Positions 1 through 7,930 of a stretch of 64,000 bases of DNA are shown in pieces; within the stretch, counting starts at the first letter, position 1; the number at the start of each line of letters is the position of its first letter. The stretch comes from Tangfeifania diversioriginum (GTDB lineage Bacteria; Bacteroidota; Bacteroidia; Bacteroidales; Prolixibacteraceae). The notes beneath the pieces were generated by a model that did not search any database, was not told the origin of the DNA, and saw nothing but the letters and a program-made list of their open reading frames with translations. A program made the position numbers and the translations under genes. The stretch lies in assembly GCA_945873105.1 (NCBI GenBank), contig CAMCBW010000024.1, positions 19,796 to 83,795 on the forward strand. The letters run 5' to 3'.

Positions 1-936
1 GCCATAAATACTGGAGTATTCGATGGGTGATGGGGCACATTTCCAATCGCTTCCTGAGACGATAGCGTCAGAAGTGCCATCCTGGTAATCAATTTTCAGC
101 TTGCTGATCATTTTGGGGTAGCCGTAGGCAATGACCAGTTTCCGGTATCTTTCGCGGTTGATGTTGTAAAAACCATTGCCAACAATGACTCCCAAAAGAT
201 TTTTTCCATTTTTGACCAGTTTGGTGACATCGTAACTGTTGTAAAGGCAGGCTTTGTCATAATCGGTCCAACCGGGAGCAAGAAAACTCATTCCGGTTTT
301 TATCCCGTTGATGGTTGCCTCGTAATGACCTAATCCACTGATATAAAGCGTTGCGCTCCTGATTTTCTTATCGACAGAAAACTCCTTTCTGAACATGGGA
401 ATCCTGCTTCTGGTCAATCCCTTGCGACCCAATTCGTTCCCAAAACCATGTATTCCCGGAACGATCTTCATGGAATCTTCCAGATTTTCATAGGCAATCC
501 AGGAAGCGTTGCTCCAATCCTGGTTTGTCAGCAGTCCCATTCTAAACCAGGCAGTTTCACTCCAGGCAGATTCGTTGCCAAACTGGTCCCTGATTTTTAC
601 TTTCCAGAAATACTTCTTGCCGGCTTCCAATTCATCACCGGCATATGGAATTTGAATTGAGGCTTCAGCCTTGATGGTCTTGGAATTCCATATTAGCGGC
701 GCTCCTTTCTGGAGACTTTCTTCAGATGCTGCCACCATGATGTGGTAGCTCTGTTGCCTGGTATTTCTCCTGTCAGCATTGAGCCACCAACTGAAGTGAG
801 GTTTTTTTTCGCTAATCCCCATGGGGTTAACCATGGATTCACAACGAAGGTTACCAACACTCAAGCCGTTCTGTCCAAAGAGTGAGATGCCTATTTGTAA
901 AAACAGGATGGTAAGTAAAAAGTGACACAGTTTCAT
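1..936 (-). CDS. Alpha-L-rhamnosidase (GH78-type), N-terminal part, cut by the window edge
   Basis: Reading the minus strand from the ATG at 936 gives an open frame to the window edge (about 312 residues). It begins with a signal peptide (residues 1-21, ending near LFGQ). An Ig-like domain follows at about 25-135 (motifs PHFSWW, GKKYFWKVK, ESAWSE). Next comes a region typical of the bacterial rhamnosidase N-terminal domain (about 150-312; FRKEFSV, LYISGLGHYE, NGFYN). The catalytic (alpha/alpha)6 barrel lies outside the window, so activity cannot be judged. The start codon overlaps the stop of the upstream GH43-like gene as ATGA, which implies translational coupling. By family it should remove terminal L-rhamnose from pectin-type or similar glycans in the periplasm or outside the cell. 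The family call rests on architecture and is fairly secure; the substrate is inference. Confidence 0.8.
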   Translation of the reverse strand, partial: MKLCHFLLTILFLQIGISLFGQNGLSVGNLRCESMVNPMGISEKKPHFSWWLNADRRNTRQQSYHIMVAASEESLQKGAPLIWNSKTIKAEASIQIPYAGDELEAGKKYFWKVKIRDQFGNESAWSETAWFRMGLLTNQDWSNASWIAYENLEDSMKIVPGIHGFGNELGRKGLTRSRIPMFRKEFSVDKKIRSATLYISGLGHYEATINGIKTGMSFLAPGWTDYDKACLYNSYDVTKLVKNGKNLLGVIVGNGFYNINRERYRKLVIAYGYPKMISKLKIDYQDGTSDAIVSGSDWKCAPSPIEYSSIYG

Positions 937-1862
937 GGCAGTTGGATTAAATTGTCATACACCTCTTTCGAAACCTTAAAGGCACTTCCATGTCTTACTC
1001 CCTTCGGAAAGACCAACTTGTCGGATAGATCTTCCCAGTCTTTCATATTTGCTGACCGGATTGCTCCATATTTGTGTTCGGTGTATTTGTCGAAATAGAT
1101 GTATACAAACTTTCCGATCTCCAGAGTGGATGGCCCTTCTGCCCAGTATTTCCCCGTTATGGGAGCCGATACCTCCAGGTTGTATGGACCGGAAACCGCC
1201 TTGGCGGTTGTTATGCGAATGTTCTTCTCCGGGGGATTAGGGTTCTCGTTTTTTAGGAACATATAGGCCATCTTACCCTTCTGCAAGATGGTTGCATCTA
1301 TTACGCTGAAATTTGGGTTAAAAAATAGTGTGGTAGGGGAAAAATGAACAAAATCGGTGGTTGTAGTACAATACATTCTGTGGTTCAATCCTTTTTCACG
1401 CTCAGAGGAGGCTACATCTGCATGTCTTCCGGGGATGGTTGTCGCCCAGAATATCAGATAGTTTTGATTCTTCTTGTCATACACCATCTCGGGAGCCCAG
1501 CAGTTTTTCGCAGTTGGTTCATGGGCCATCACCGGAATCGACTTTTGTTCGCTCCAGTTTATTAAATCCCTGGAGGAGGCATAGCCAATCTGCCGCTCTT
1601 TCCAGCTACAGGTCCAGACCATGTGAAAGAGCCCATCCGGTCCCTGCAGGATAAATGGATCCCGCATCAATTTATCCTCTCCAGCCGTGGGTTTCAGAAA
1701 AGATTTTCCTCCATTTAACTCCTTCCAGATCAATCCGTCTTTGCTGTAGGCCAGGTGCAATCCATCCTGCCCATTGTCGGTAAAGTAAGAAAAGATAAAG
1801 TGGTTTTCCCTACCCTTTAAAAGGGTTGCTGAAAAAACAAGAAGTAAAAAAAGGTATCTCAT
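933..1862 (-). CDS. Secreted GH43-like five-bladed beta-propeller glycosidase
   Basis: A 309-residue protein with an N-terminal signal peptide (about 1-17) followed directly by propeller sequence. Acidic residues sit where GH43-type enzymes carry their catalytic set: D68 in MRDPF (general base), D189 in VIDATI (pKa modulator) and E242 in WAEGPS (general acid). E125 in CWAPE is also typical of propeller blade 3. Members are usually arabinofuranosidases, xylosidases or galactosidases; the exact specificity cannot be read here. It is the first gene of a pair with the GH78-type rhamnosidase (4-nt overlap), so both probably act on the same branched, rhamnose-containing glycan. No SusC/SusD pair is visible; it may lie to the left of the window. 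The closest relatives could also sit in a newer clan GH-F family. Confidence 0.75.
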   Translation of the reverse strand: MRYLFLLLVFSATLLKGRENHFIFSYFTDNGQDGLHLAYSKDGLIWKELNGGKSFLKPTAGEDKLMRDPFILQGPDGLFHMVWTCSWKERQIGYASSRDLINWSEQKSIPVMAHEPTAKNCWAPEMVYDKKNQNYLIFWATTIPGRHADVASSEREKGLNHRMYCTTTTDFVHFSPTTLFFNPNFSVIDATILQKGKMAYMFLKNENPNPPEKNIRITTAKAVSGPYNLEVSAPITGKYWAEGPSTLEIGKFVYIYFDKYTEHKYGAIRSANMKDWEDLSDKLVFPKGVRHGSAFKVSKEVYDNLIQLP

Positions 1863-2011
1863 GGTGAACAGTTTGGTTGTTTATGAATTGGGTTAATTTC
1901 CCTATTTTTGTTCGCGTGATGGTCACTTCTGTACAAATATAAGCAGCATACCATCAACCCGTGCCATGAATTCGCCATTTTCTGCCCGATTGAAGCAAAA
2001 ACTAAAAATAA

Positions 2012-4057
2012 ATGAAGATGAGATTTTTGATTCTGTTATCTGTCATTTCTTTGGGCGCATGTACCACAGCAGTGAAAAACGAAACTACTACGATGACTCC
2101 GCTCCATCCCTCTGAAAAAAGCATTCAGGCGGCAATTGATTCGCTCCTCCTGAAGCATGGTCCTTCTGCTGCCCAATTGGTAGAAAAGGGTGTCAAGCAT
2201 GTGGCAGCACTTTGGACTGGCGCTGATGGAAGTGACAAAGATTTCACAGAATTTTGCCAGTCCAGCTACATCGGTGATCCTGCCAAAAAAAGCTTGTTGC
2301 TGAAAAAGCTATCCGACTACTTTGAATCTATTGGTGGGCATCTCAACAAGATATCCCTGGATCTGAGAAAGAATGTTGATCTCAACAACGGTGAATTGCT
2401 GGAGATTGACAAGATCTTCAGTGGATTTTCTGTTGGAGCTCATCTTCAGGATGACCTTTATACCAACAAAATTGCTTTCATCGTTGCCCTTAACTTTCCA
2501 TTCTATGGTCTGGATGAAAAAGAACGTGACGGAAAAGGTTGGAGCCGGGAAGAGTGGGCTGCAGTCAGGATGGGAGACCAATTTGTATCCCGTGTGCCGG
2601 CAAGTGTGAAACAAGCCGTTGCAAAAGCCGAAGCCGACGCAGATCTATACATTTCTGAATACAACATTCAAATGGGATCCCTGCGTACAGAGGATGGGAA
2701 ACAACTATTTCCGGATAAGATGTCCTTGTTGTCGCACTGGAATCTAAGGGATGAGATCAAGTCCAACTATGCCGAAAAAGAGCAAGGGCTGGCAAAGCAA
2801 CAAATGATCTACCAGGTGATGTTGCACATCATCAACCAGGAGATTCCTGCGAAGGTCATCAACAATCCTGACTACCTTTGGAGACCATTTTCAAATCAGG
2901 TCTTTGAAAACAACCAGGTTATGGCTGCTTCTGCAGAACCCAACACCAGGTACCAGCAGATACTGAATAATTTTCATGCCCAACAGGCGGTTGATCCATT
3001 TGAGCCAGCAATGAATACGCTGATCAAACGAAAGTTCTCAGGTGAAATGGAGATTCGGGTGGAAGAGGTAGAGGAACTCTTTAAAACTTACCTTAAATCA
3101 CCTGAATTGGCTAAGGTGGGACAGATCATTGCAGAAAGATTGGGCCACAAACTTGAGGCATATGATATTTGGTACGATGGCTTTAAAGCCCGAAGTGAGT
3201 ACCCCCAGGATAAACTAAATGGCCTTACAACAACGAAATACCCTGATCCAAAAGCATTTGAGAAGGATATGCCCAATATGTTGGTCAAATTGGGATGGAA
3301 AAAGGAGCGAGCTGACTATTTGTCTGACAAGATTGTTGTGGATCCGGCCCGAGGATCAGGGCATGCATGGGGAGCGGCGATGAAAGGTGAGAAAGCCCAC
3401 CTCCGTACCCGGATTGCACCGACAGGAATGGATTACAAGGGATACAACATTGCCGTGCATGAATTTGGTCACAATGTAGAGCAAACGATCTCACTTTACG
3501 ATGTGGATTATTTTATGCTGAACGGTGTTCCAAATACCGCTTTTACAGAGGCACTTGCCTTTATTTTTCAGAGCCGTGATCTAAAATTGCTGGGTCTGGC
3601 AGGTGCCAGCAAAGATCAAAAACGACTGGATACCCTGGATGCTTCCTGGACTTTGATGGAGATCATGGGGGTCGGACTGGTTGATATAGCTACCTGGAGA
3701 TGGTTGTACGACCACCCACAAGCGACATCCGGAGAGCTTAAAGATGCAGTTGTTCAAATCTCCAAAGAGGTTTGGAACAGCTATTTTACCCCTATTTTCG
3801 GTGTCAGGGATCAACCAATCCTGGCCATCTATTCGCACATGATTTCAAATCCCTTGTACCTGGCAGCCTACTCCTATGGTCAGATCATCGAATTCCAAAT
3901 CGAAGATTTTCTGAAAGGGAAAGAGTTTCCGGTAGAGATTGACCGGATCTACAAGCAGGGCCGGTTGATACCGCAGATTTGGATGCACAATGCTGTGGGC
4001 AACAAAATTTCTACAGATCCAATTCTGAAGCAGCTGAATGAAGTTCTTGCAAATTAA
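2012..4057 (+). CDS. Putative zinc metallopeptidase lipoprotein (M3-like gluzincin)
   Basis: A 681-residue protein with a lipoprotein signal (SLGAC lipobox, Cys17), so probably anchored in the outer or inner membrane facing the periplasm or cell surface. A zinc-binding HEFGH motif lies at residues 483-487 and a candidate third ligand E513 in FTEALAF. This spacing resembles thimet/M3-type peptidases (HEFGH plus Glu about 25-30 residues on) and differs from M49, which has HExxxH. The rest is alpha-helical in character with no other recognisable domain. It stands alone, divergent from the GH43/GH78 pair and convergent with the thioredoxin gene. I infer a peptidase; the family is uncertain because only the metal site is clearly readable. 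Confidence 0.6.
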   Translation: MKMRFLILLSVISLGACTTAVKNETTTMTPLHPSEKSIQAAIDSLLLKHGPSAAQLVEKGVKHVAALWTGADGSDKDFTEFCQSSYIGDPAKKSLLLKKLSDYFESIGGHLNKISLDLRKNVDLNNGELLEIDKIFSGFSVGAHLQDDLYTNKIAFIVALNFPFYGLDEKERDGKGWSREEWAAVRMGDQFVSRVPASVKQAVAKAEADADLYISEYNIQMGSLRTEDGKQLFPDKMSLLSHWNLRDEIKSNYAEKEQGLAKQQMIYQVMLHIINQEIPAKVINNPDYLWRPFSNQVFENNQVMAASAEPNTRYQQILNNFHAQQAVDPFEPAMNTLIKRKFSGEMEIRVEEVEELFKTYLKSPELAKVGQIIAERLGHKLEAYDIWYDGFKARSEYPQDKLNGLTTTKYPDPKAFEKDMPNMLVKLGWKKERADYLSDKIVVDPARGSGHAWGAAMKGEKAHLRTRIAPTGMDYKGYNIAVHEFGHNVEQTISLYDVDYFMLNGVPNTAFTEALAFIFQSRDLKLLGLAGASKDQKRLDTLDASWTLMEIMGVGLVDIATWRWLYDHPQATSGELKDAVVQISKEVWNSYFTPIFGVRDQPILAIYSHMISNPLYLAAYSYGQIIEFQIEDFLKGKEFPVEIDRIYKQGRLIPQIWMHNAVGNKISTDPILKQLNEVLAN

Positions 4058-4060
4058 AAA

Positions 4061-4124
4061 GTTATGAGTTATAGGTTATAAATTATCGCCCCTGCGTATA
4101 ACTCATAACTCATAACTCATAACT
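4061..4124. repeat. Inverted array of TTATGAG-type heptamer repeats
   Basis: Between two convergent genes lies GTTATGAGTTATAGGTTATA, then a short GC-rich spacer, then the opposite-strand copies (TATAACTCATAACTCATAAC and one more unit). The RNA would fold into a long hairpin in either direction, so it could act as a bidirectional terminator. The right arm overlaps the stop codon of the thioredoxin gene (4123-4125). The same repeat unit returns at 5883-5925 and 42900-42998. Confidence 0.8.
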
Positions 4125-4575
4125 ACTTCAGCAGTATCTCTTTGATCATCTTTTCAAACATGGCTTTGGTCTCTTCCTTGCTGGATGCTATACCGCTGCT
4201 CATGGTTGGTTTTCCACTTTTCGGAATCCATAAAAAGGCAGGGATTCCCTGGATATTAAAGGCTCTGGCCAACTCTTTTTCATTGTCTGTGTTTACTTTG
4301 TAAACAACTATCTGCCCCTTGTATTTTTGGGCCAGCTCTTCCAGAATCGGGGAGGCAGTGCGGCATGGACCACACCAGTCAGCGTAAAAATCAACGATGC
4401 AGGGAAGATTTCCACTGTATTTCCATTCGGTCGGATTTTTTTCCAAATTCATGATTTTCTGGTAAAAATCGGCCTTGGTTAGCTTTTGAATGGCTGCATC
4501 TTCCGGGGTGACAGCAAAGAGGCTGGAATAGGAGATTAACAGTGCGAGTAAGAATACCACTTTTAATTTATTCAT
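4123..4575 (-). CDS. Secreted thioredoxin-family protein
   Basis: A 150-residue thioredoxin-fold protein with an N-terminal signal peptide (about 1-21, cleaved near LFA-VTP). The active site WCGPC is at residues 67-71, preceded by the usual VDFYAD strand, and the conserved cis-Pro loop (GIPAF) follows. It should act on protein disulfides in the periplasm. The linker between signal peptide and thioredoxin fold (about 22-52) is short and helical. No redox partner is adjacent. The gene is convergent with the metallopeptidase gene, and the repeat hairpin between them probably serves as a shared terminator. Confidence 0.88.
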   Translation of the reverse strand: MNKLKVVFLLALLISYSSLFAVTPEDAAIQKLTKADFYQKIMNLEKNPTEWKYSGNLPCIVDFYADWCGPCRTASPILEELAQKYKGQIVVYKVNTDNEKELARAFNIQGIPAFLWIPKSGKPTMSSGIASSKEETKAMFEKMIKEILLK

Positions 4576-4782
4576 GATCTATTTTTTTGTTGTTAAAATT
4601 TGCAATTGACCTTTCTACAAGGAACCAACTTTCCTGATGACAAACATATCTAATATTCTTCATACATAAAAGTAATCCAGTGTATTAAGCAGTGCAAAGA
4701 TTTGCTATTTTTAAGCAGAAATAAAAATAAATCTCAAACGTCCCCTTCCTGCTACTTAAACTATCGTTGCATCAGACATACA

Positions 4783-5877
4783 ATGAGAAACAAAAGCAAA
4801 TTCAAGAAGATAGATGTCCGTAAGTTTGTACCCAAAGCTTCACGGAAAAACTCTCCCCCCGGAACCGTTCAGTACATTGGCAAACCCCGACAAGATCACG
4901 CCAGAATTGAGTTGACGGAATACGATGAATTTGAAGTTGCGGAATATACGCTGGATCATCCTGATCAAATTATTCCTTTTCTAAAGTCAGAGAAAATCAA
5001 ATGGTTTCGGATCATCGGGGTTCATGACGATGAATTGGTTGCCAGGATTGGCGAGATTTTCCAAATCAACCAGCTTGAATTGGAAGAGATCACCAACACC
5101 ACCCAACGCCCCCATATTGAGGAGCGGGATGATTACATCTTCATGGTATTTAAAGCATTGCTGATTAATCCGGAGGATAAGGAGGTGACCATCGAACAGG
5201 TAAGTCTACTGCTTGGCGAAAAGTACGTGATCTCTTTTCATGAAACCGAACCCAAATTGTTTGAAGCATTCAGGACCAGGATACTCAACAGCAAAGGAAA
5301 AGTCAGGAAATTGCAAAGTGATTACCTGGTTTTCTTGCTGGCAGATGTACTGATTGATCAGTATTTTTATATTTTGGAGGACATAGGTGATACAATTGAA
5401 GAGATTGAAAGTGAGATAATTATTAATACCAGCAATACCAATCAGGAGGCCATTTACCGGATGAAGCGAAGATTGGTGTATGTGGGAAGAACGGTGTGGC
5501 CGGTCAGGGAACTCATCAATAAAATTGAGCGGTCGGATCATCCGCTGATTCAGGACCAAAGCAGGATCTATTTCAGAAATATTTACGATCATACCGTTCA
5601 CATCATTGAAACTCTCGACAGTCTTCGCGATCTGACAGCAGGAATCATGGATTTGTATCTCTCCAGGGTAAGTTTGAAGTTGAATGAGATCATGAAGGTT
5701 CTAACCATATTTTCGGCTCTTTTCATTCCATTGACCTTTTTCGCCGGTGTTTATGGAATGAATTTTGATTTCTTTCCGGAACTGAAGTGGCATTATGGTT
5801 ATGCCATGTTCTGGATCATTAGTATCATTGCCTCCATTTTCATGCTGATTTATTTCAAAAGAAAAAAATGGATGTAG
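4783..5877 (+). CDS. corA: CorA-type magnesium/cobalt transporter
   Basis: From the ATG at 4783 the product is 364 residues. A longer frame starts at 4702, but its first 27 codons do not look like CorA, while MRNKSKFKKIDVRKF matches the basic start common in this family. The N-terminal two thirds form the cytoplasmic funnel (alpha/beta domain followed by long helices). The C-terminus has two membrane helices with the signature YGMNF between them (GMN at 325-327) and ends in a basic tail (KRKKWM). CorA forms a pentameric channel in the inner membrane that admits Mg2+. Strong family call; single-gene unit, no regulatory leader recognised. Confidence 0.93.
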   Translation: MRNKSKFKKIDVRKFVPKASRKNSPPGTVQYIGKPRQDHARIELTEYDEFEVAEYTLDHPDQIIPFLKSEKIKWFRIIGVHDDELVARIGEIFQINQLELEEITNTTQRPHIEERDDYIFMVFKALLINPEDKEVTIEQVSLLLGEKYVISFHETEPKLFEAFRTRILNSKGKVRKLQSDYLVFLLADVLIDQYFYILEDIGDTIEEIESEIIINTSNTNQEAIYRMKRRLVYVGRTVWPVRELINKIERSDHPLIQDQSRIYFRNIYDHTVHIIETLDSLRDLTAGIMDLYLSRVSLKLNEIMKVLTIFSALFIPLTFFAGVYGMNFDFFPELKWHYGYAMFWIISIIASIFMLIYFKRKKWM

Positions 5878-5882
5878 GGAAT

Positions 5883-5925
5883 AGGTTATGAGTTATGAGT
5901 TATAGGTTATAGGTTATTAGTTATA
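5883..5925. repeat. Direct array of TTATGAG/TTATAGG heptamers
   Basis: Seven-base units (GGTTATGAGTTATGAGTTAT, then variants with TTATAGG) repeat about six times directly after the corA stop. Only one orientation is present, unlike the inverted form at 4061-4124. It is non-coding and may be a remnant of a hairpin element. Confidence 0.7.
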
Positions 5926-5975
5926 ATTTAGGTGTAATCGTTGCATGATGAACTTATGCGAGAAAGCCGGAACTT

Positions 5976-6004
5976 CAGGCACTTTAGTCACTTTAGTCAC
6001 TTTT
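5976..6004. repeat. ACTTTAGTC repeat upstream of an oxidoreductase gene
   Basis: Tandem copies of a nine-base unit (GGCACTTTAGTCACTTTAGT) end about 12 bases before the start codon at 6017. The same unit occurs at 7843-7930, 19031-19073, 22244-22289 and 47110-47152. It could lie in the mRNA leader of the downstream gene. Confidence 0.75.
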
Positions 6005-6016
6005 AAATTTTTTTAA

Positions 6017-7063
6017 ATGAAACCCATTGTTACAGCGCTCTGTTCTTTTGGTATGTCCGGGCAGGTATTTCACGGTCCATCCTTAAAGGTATTACCACAG
6101 TTTAAAATTGAAAAGATACTGGAAAGAAACCTCCGAATATCGGAAGTTCACTATCCGCAAGCTACCATCGTGAAGGAATTCGACAAAATCATAGCCGACG
6201 CTACCATCGAGCTGGTAATTGTCAATACGCCTGATTATTATCACTTTGAAATGGCAAAACTGGCCATGGAAGCCGGCAAGCACGTCGTTGTGGAGAAACC
6301 TTTTGTCAAGGAGAGCAAGGATGCTGTTCAGTTGATGGAGATCGCCAGAAGGAACAATGTATTGTTGACAGTCTACCAGAACCGCAGGTTGGACGGAGGG
6401 TTTCTTACTGTTCAGAAAGTATTGGAAAACGGGCTTCTCGGGCGGGTGGTAGAGTATGAATGCCATTACGACCGTTACCGGAACTTTATCCAGGAGGGAT
6501 CCTGGAAAGAGGATGGTGATGAAAGGACCGGGGTTCTTTTCAACCTTGGACCCCATATCGTAGATCAGGCACTGGTGCTTTTCGGAAAACCGAAGGCAGT
6601 GACTGCTCATCTCTCAGTTCTAAGAACAGGAGGAAGGACGACAGATCAGTTTGATATTAAGCTGCATTACGGGGCATTTGATGCTACCTTGCGTTGCTCT
6701 TACCTCGTCAGGGAGATGGGGCCACAGTTTATCATTCATGGCACCGAAGGTTCCTTTCTAAAAATGGCCACGGATCCCCAGGAGGAGCTCTTGAAAATTC
6801 ACAGGTTGCCGGATGAACCATCCTGGGGAAAAGAACCTCCAGGTGATTGGGGGAAACTCAACAGTTCGGTAAATGGACTCCACTTTGAAGGAAAAATTGA
6901 AACCATTCCCGGAAATTATGCCCGTTTCTATACCAATTTGTATGAGTCAATTCGTGAAGGAGCGGAACTTATGGTAAAACCGGAGGAGGCACTGATGACC
7001 ATCCAAATACTGGAAGCCTGCCTGTTAAGTAACCGGGAGCAAAGAACTGTTGACTTCCTTTGA
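6017..7063 (+). CDS. Gfo/Idh/MocA-family oxidoreductase
   Basis: A 348-residue, probably cytoplasmic dehydrogenase. The N-terminal Rossmann part carries the family pattern NTPDYYHF ... GKHVVVEKP, where the Lys of EKP (about residue 95) is the usual catalytic/cofactor-contact residue. The C-terminal half is the alpha/beta substrate domain, including FNLGPHIVDQAL with the conserved His. Members oxidise or reduce a sugar or inositol with NAD(P); the sequence most resembles the scyllo-inositol dehydrogenase/YdgJ-like group, but the substrate cannot be assigned. It is a single gene between CorA and TatD, with a tandem repeat just upstream of its start. Confidence 0.88.
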   Translation: MKPIVTALCSFGMSGQVFHGPSLKVLPQFKIEKILERNLRISEVHYPQATIVKEFDKIIADATIELVIVNTPDYYHFEMAKLAMEAGKHVVVEKPFVKESKDAVQLMEIARRNNVLLTVYQNRRLDGGFLTVQKVLENGLLGRVVEYECHYDRYRNFIQEGSWKEDGDERTGVLFNLGPHIVDQALVLFGKPKAVTAHLSVLRTGGRTTDQFDIKLHYGAFDATLRCSYLVREMGPQFIIHGTEGSFLKMATDPQEELLKIHRLPDEPSWGKEPPGDWGKLNSSVNGLHFEGKIETIPGNYARFYTNLYESIREGAELMVKPEEALMTIQILEACLLSNREQRTVDFL

Positions 7064-7197
7064 AGTTGAAATTTGATCCGGCGGGTACCCAAGGCTCCAT
7101 ATGGAATGCCTTGACAAATGCTGGTATTTTACCAATTAACTGGTTGTTTGTTGTTTACAGGGTTTACAGGACTGCTAAATTTGCACCAATTGAATGA

Positions 7198-7848
7198 ATG
7201 GCTGATTCCTACATAAATATACATACACACGGGCAATCCTCTTCGCATGAGGTGATATCGGTTTACAACCTGATGTTGAATGAACAGCGAGTTCCAATTC
7301 TGCAGCTGTTCTCTGCAGGATTGCACCCCTGGTTTGCAGATCAGGCTCCCGAGGATCTTTTGTTACAGCTCTCCCAACTTGCTGAGCAGCCGAATTTCTT
7401 TGCCTACGGTGAGACAGGATTGGACAAGCATTGCTCCGTCCCTTTTCAGCATCAGCAGGATATTTTCAAATTGCACCTGGAGAAGGCGATTGAAATAAAT
7501 AAGCCTGTCATCCTGCATTGCGTCAAAGCCTGGGATGAAATGATAGAAATGGCCGCTGGTTACCCGCTTCCCAGGATACTCCACGGTTACAATGGAAGTC
7601 TTTCACTAACCAAGCGCCTGGTAGACAAGGGATTTTACTTTTCAATTGGCAAAGCAATTACAAATCCAGCATCCAAATTGCACCATTCGTTGCCTGCAAT
7701 TCCACTCGATCAGCTTTTTTGTGAGACAGATGACGCTACAATTTCTATTCAAGCTATTTACGAAGGTGTTGGGGCCGTTTTGCAGCTAAAAAGCGAAGCA
7801 TTGAGAGCGATAATTTTAACAAATTTTGCCAAAATAAGAAGTGCCTAA
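7198..7848 (+). CDS. TatD-family metal-dependent hydrolase
   Basis: A 216-residue TIM-barrel protein, shorter than the usual TatD length of about 260. It retains the metal-site pattern: HTHG near the N-terminus, ETGLD, VILHCVKAWDEM, ILHGYNG and CETDD near the end. TatD proteins are Mg2+-dependent DNases/phosphoesterases of the amidohydrolase superfamily. The shortening affects loops and the segment after the last motif, so activity is likely but unproven. The stop codon TAA falls inside a repeat (AAGTGCCTAAAATG) that continues into the intergenic region, so the 3' end of the gene has been shaped by that element. Confidence 0.85.
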   Translation: MADSYINIHTHGQSSSHEVISVYNLMLNEQRVPILQLFSAGLHPWFADQAPEDLLLQLSQLAEQPNFFAYGETGLDKHCSVPFQHQQDIFKLHLEKAIEINKPVILHCVKAWDEMIEMAAGYPLPRILHGYNGSLSLTKRLVDKGFYFSIGKAITNPASKLHHSLPAIPLDQLFCETDDATISIQAIYEGVGAVLQLKSEALRAIILTNFAKIRSA

Positions 7849-7930
7849 AATGAACTAAAGTGCCTAAAATGCCTAAAGTACTTAAGCTATAAACATGACT
7901 TTCAAGAAGTACAAAACTTTAGGCACTTTC
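7843..7930. repeat. Inverted AAGTGCCTAAAATG repeat between convergent genes
   Basis: Direct copies of AAGTGCCTAAAATG and AACTAAAG type units start at the TatD stop codon. A reverse-complement copy (ACTTTAGGCACTTTCC) ends the element next to the histidine kinase gene. The RNA could form a hairpin that terminates both converging transcripts. Confidence 0.75.
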
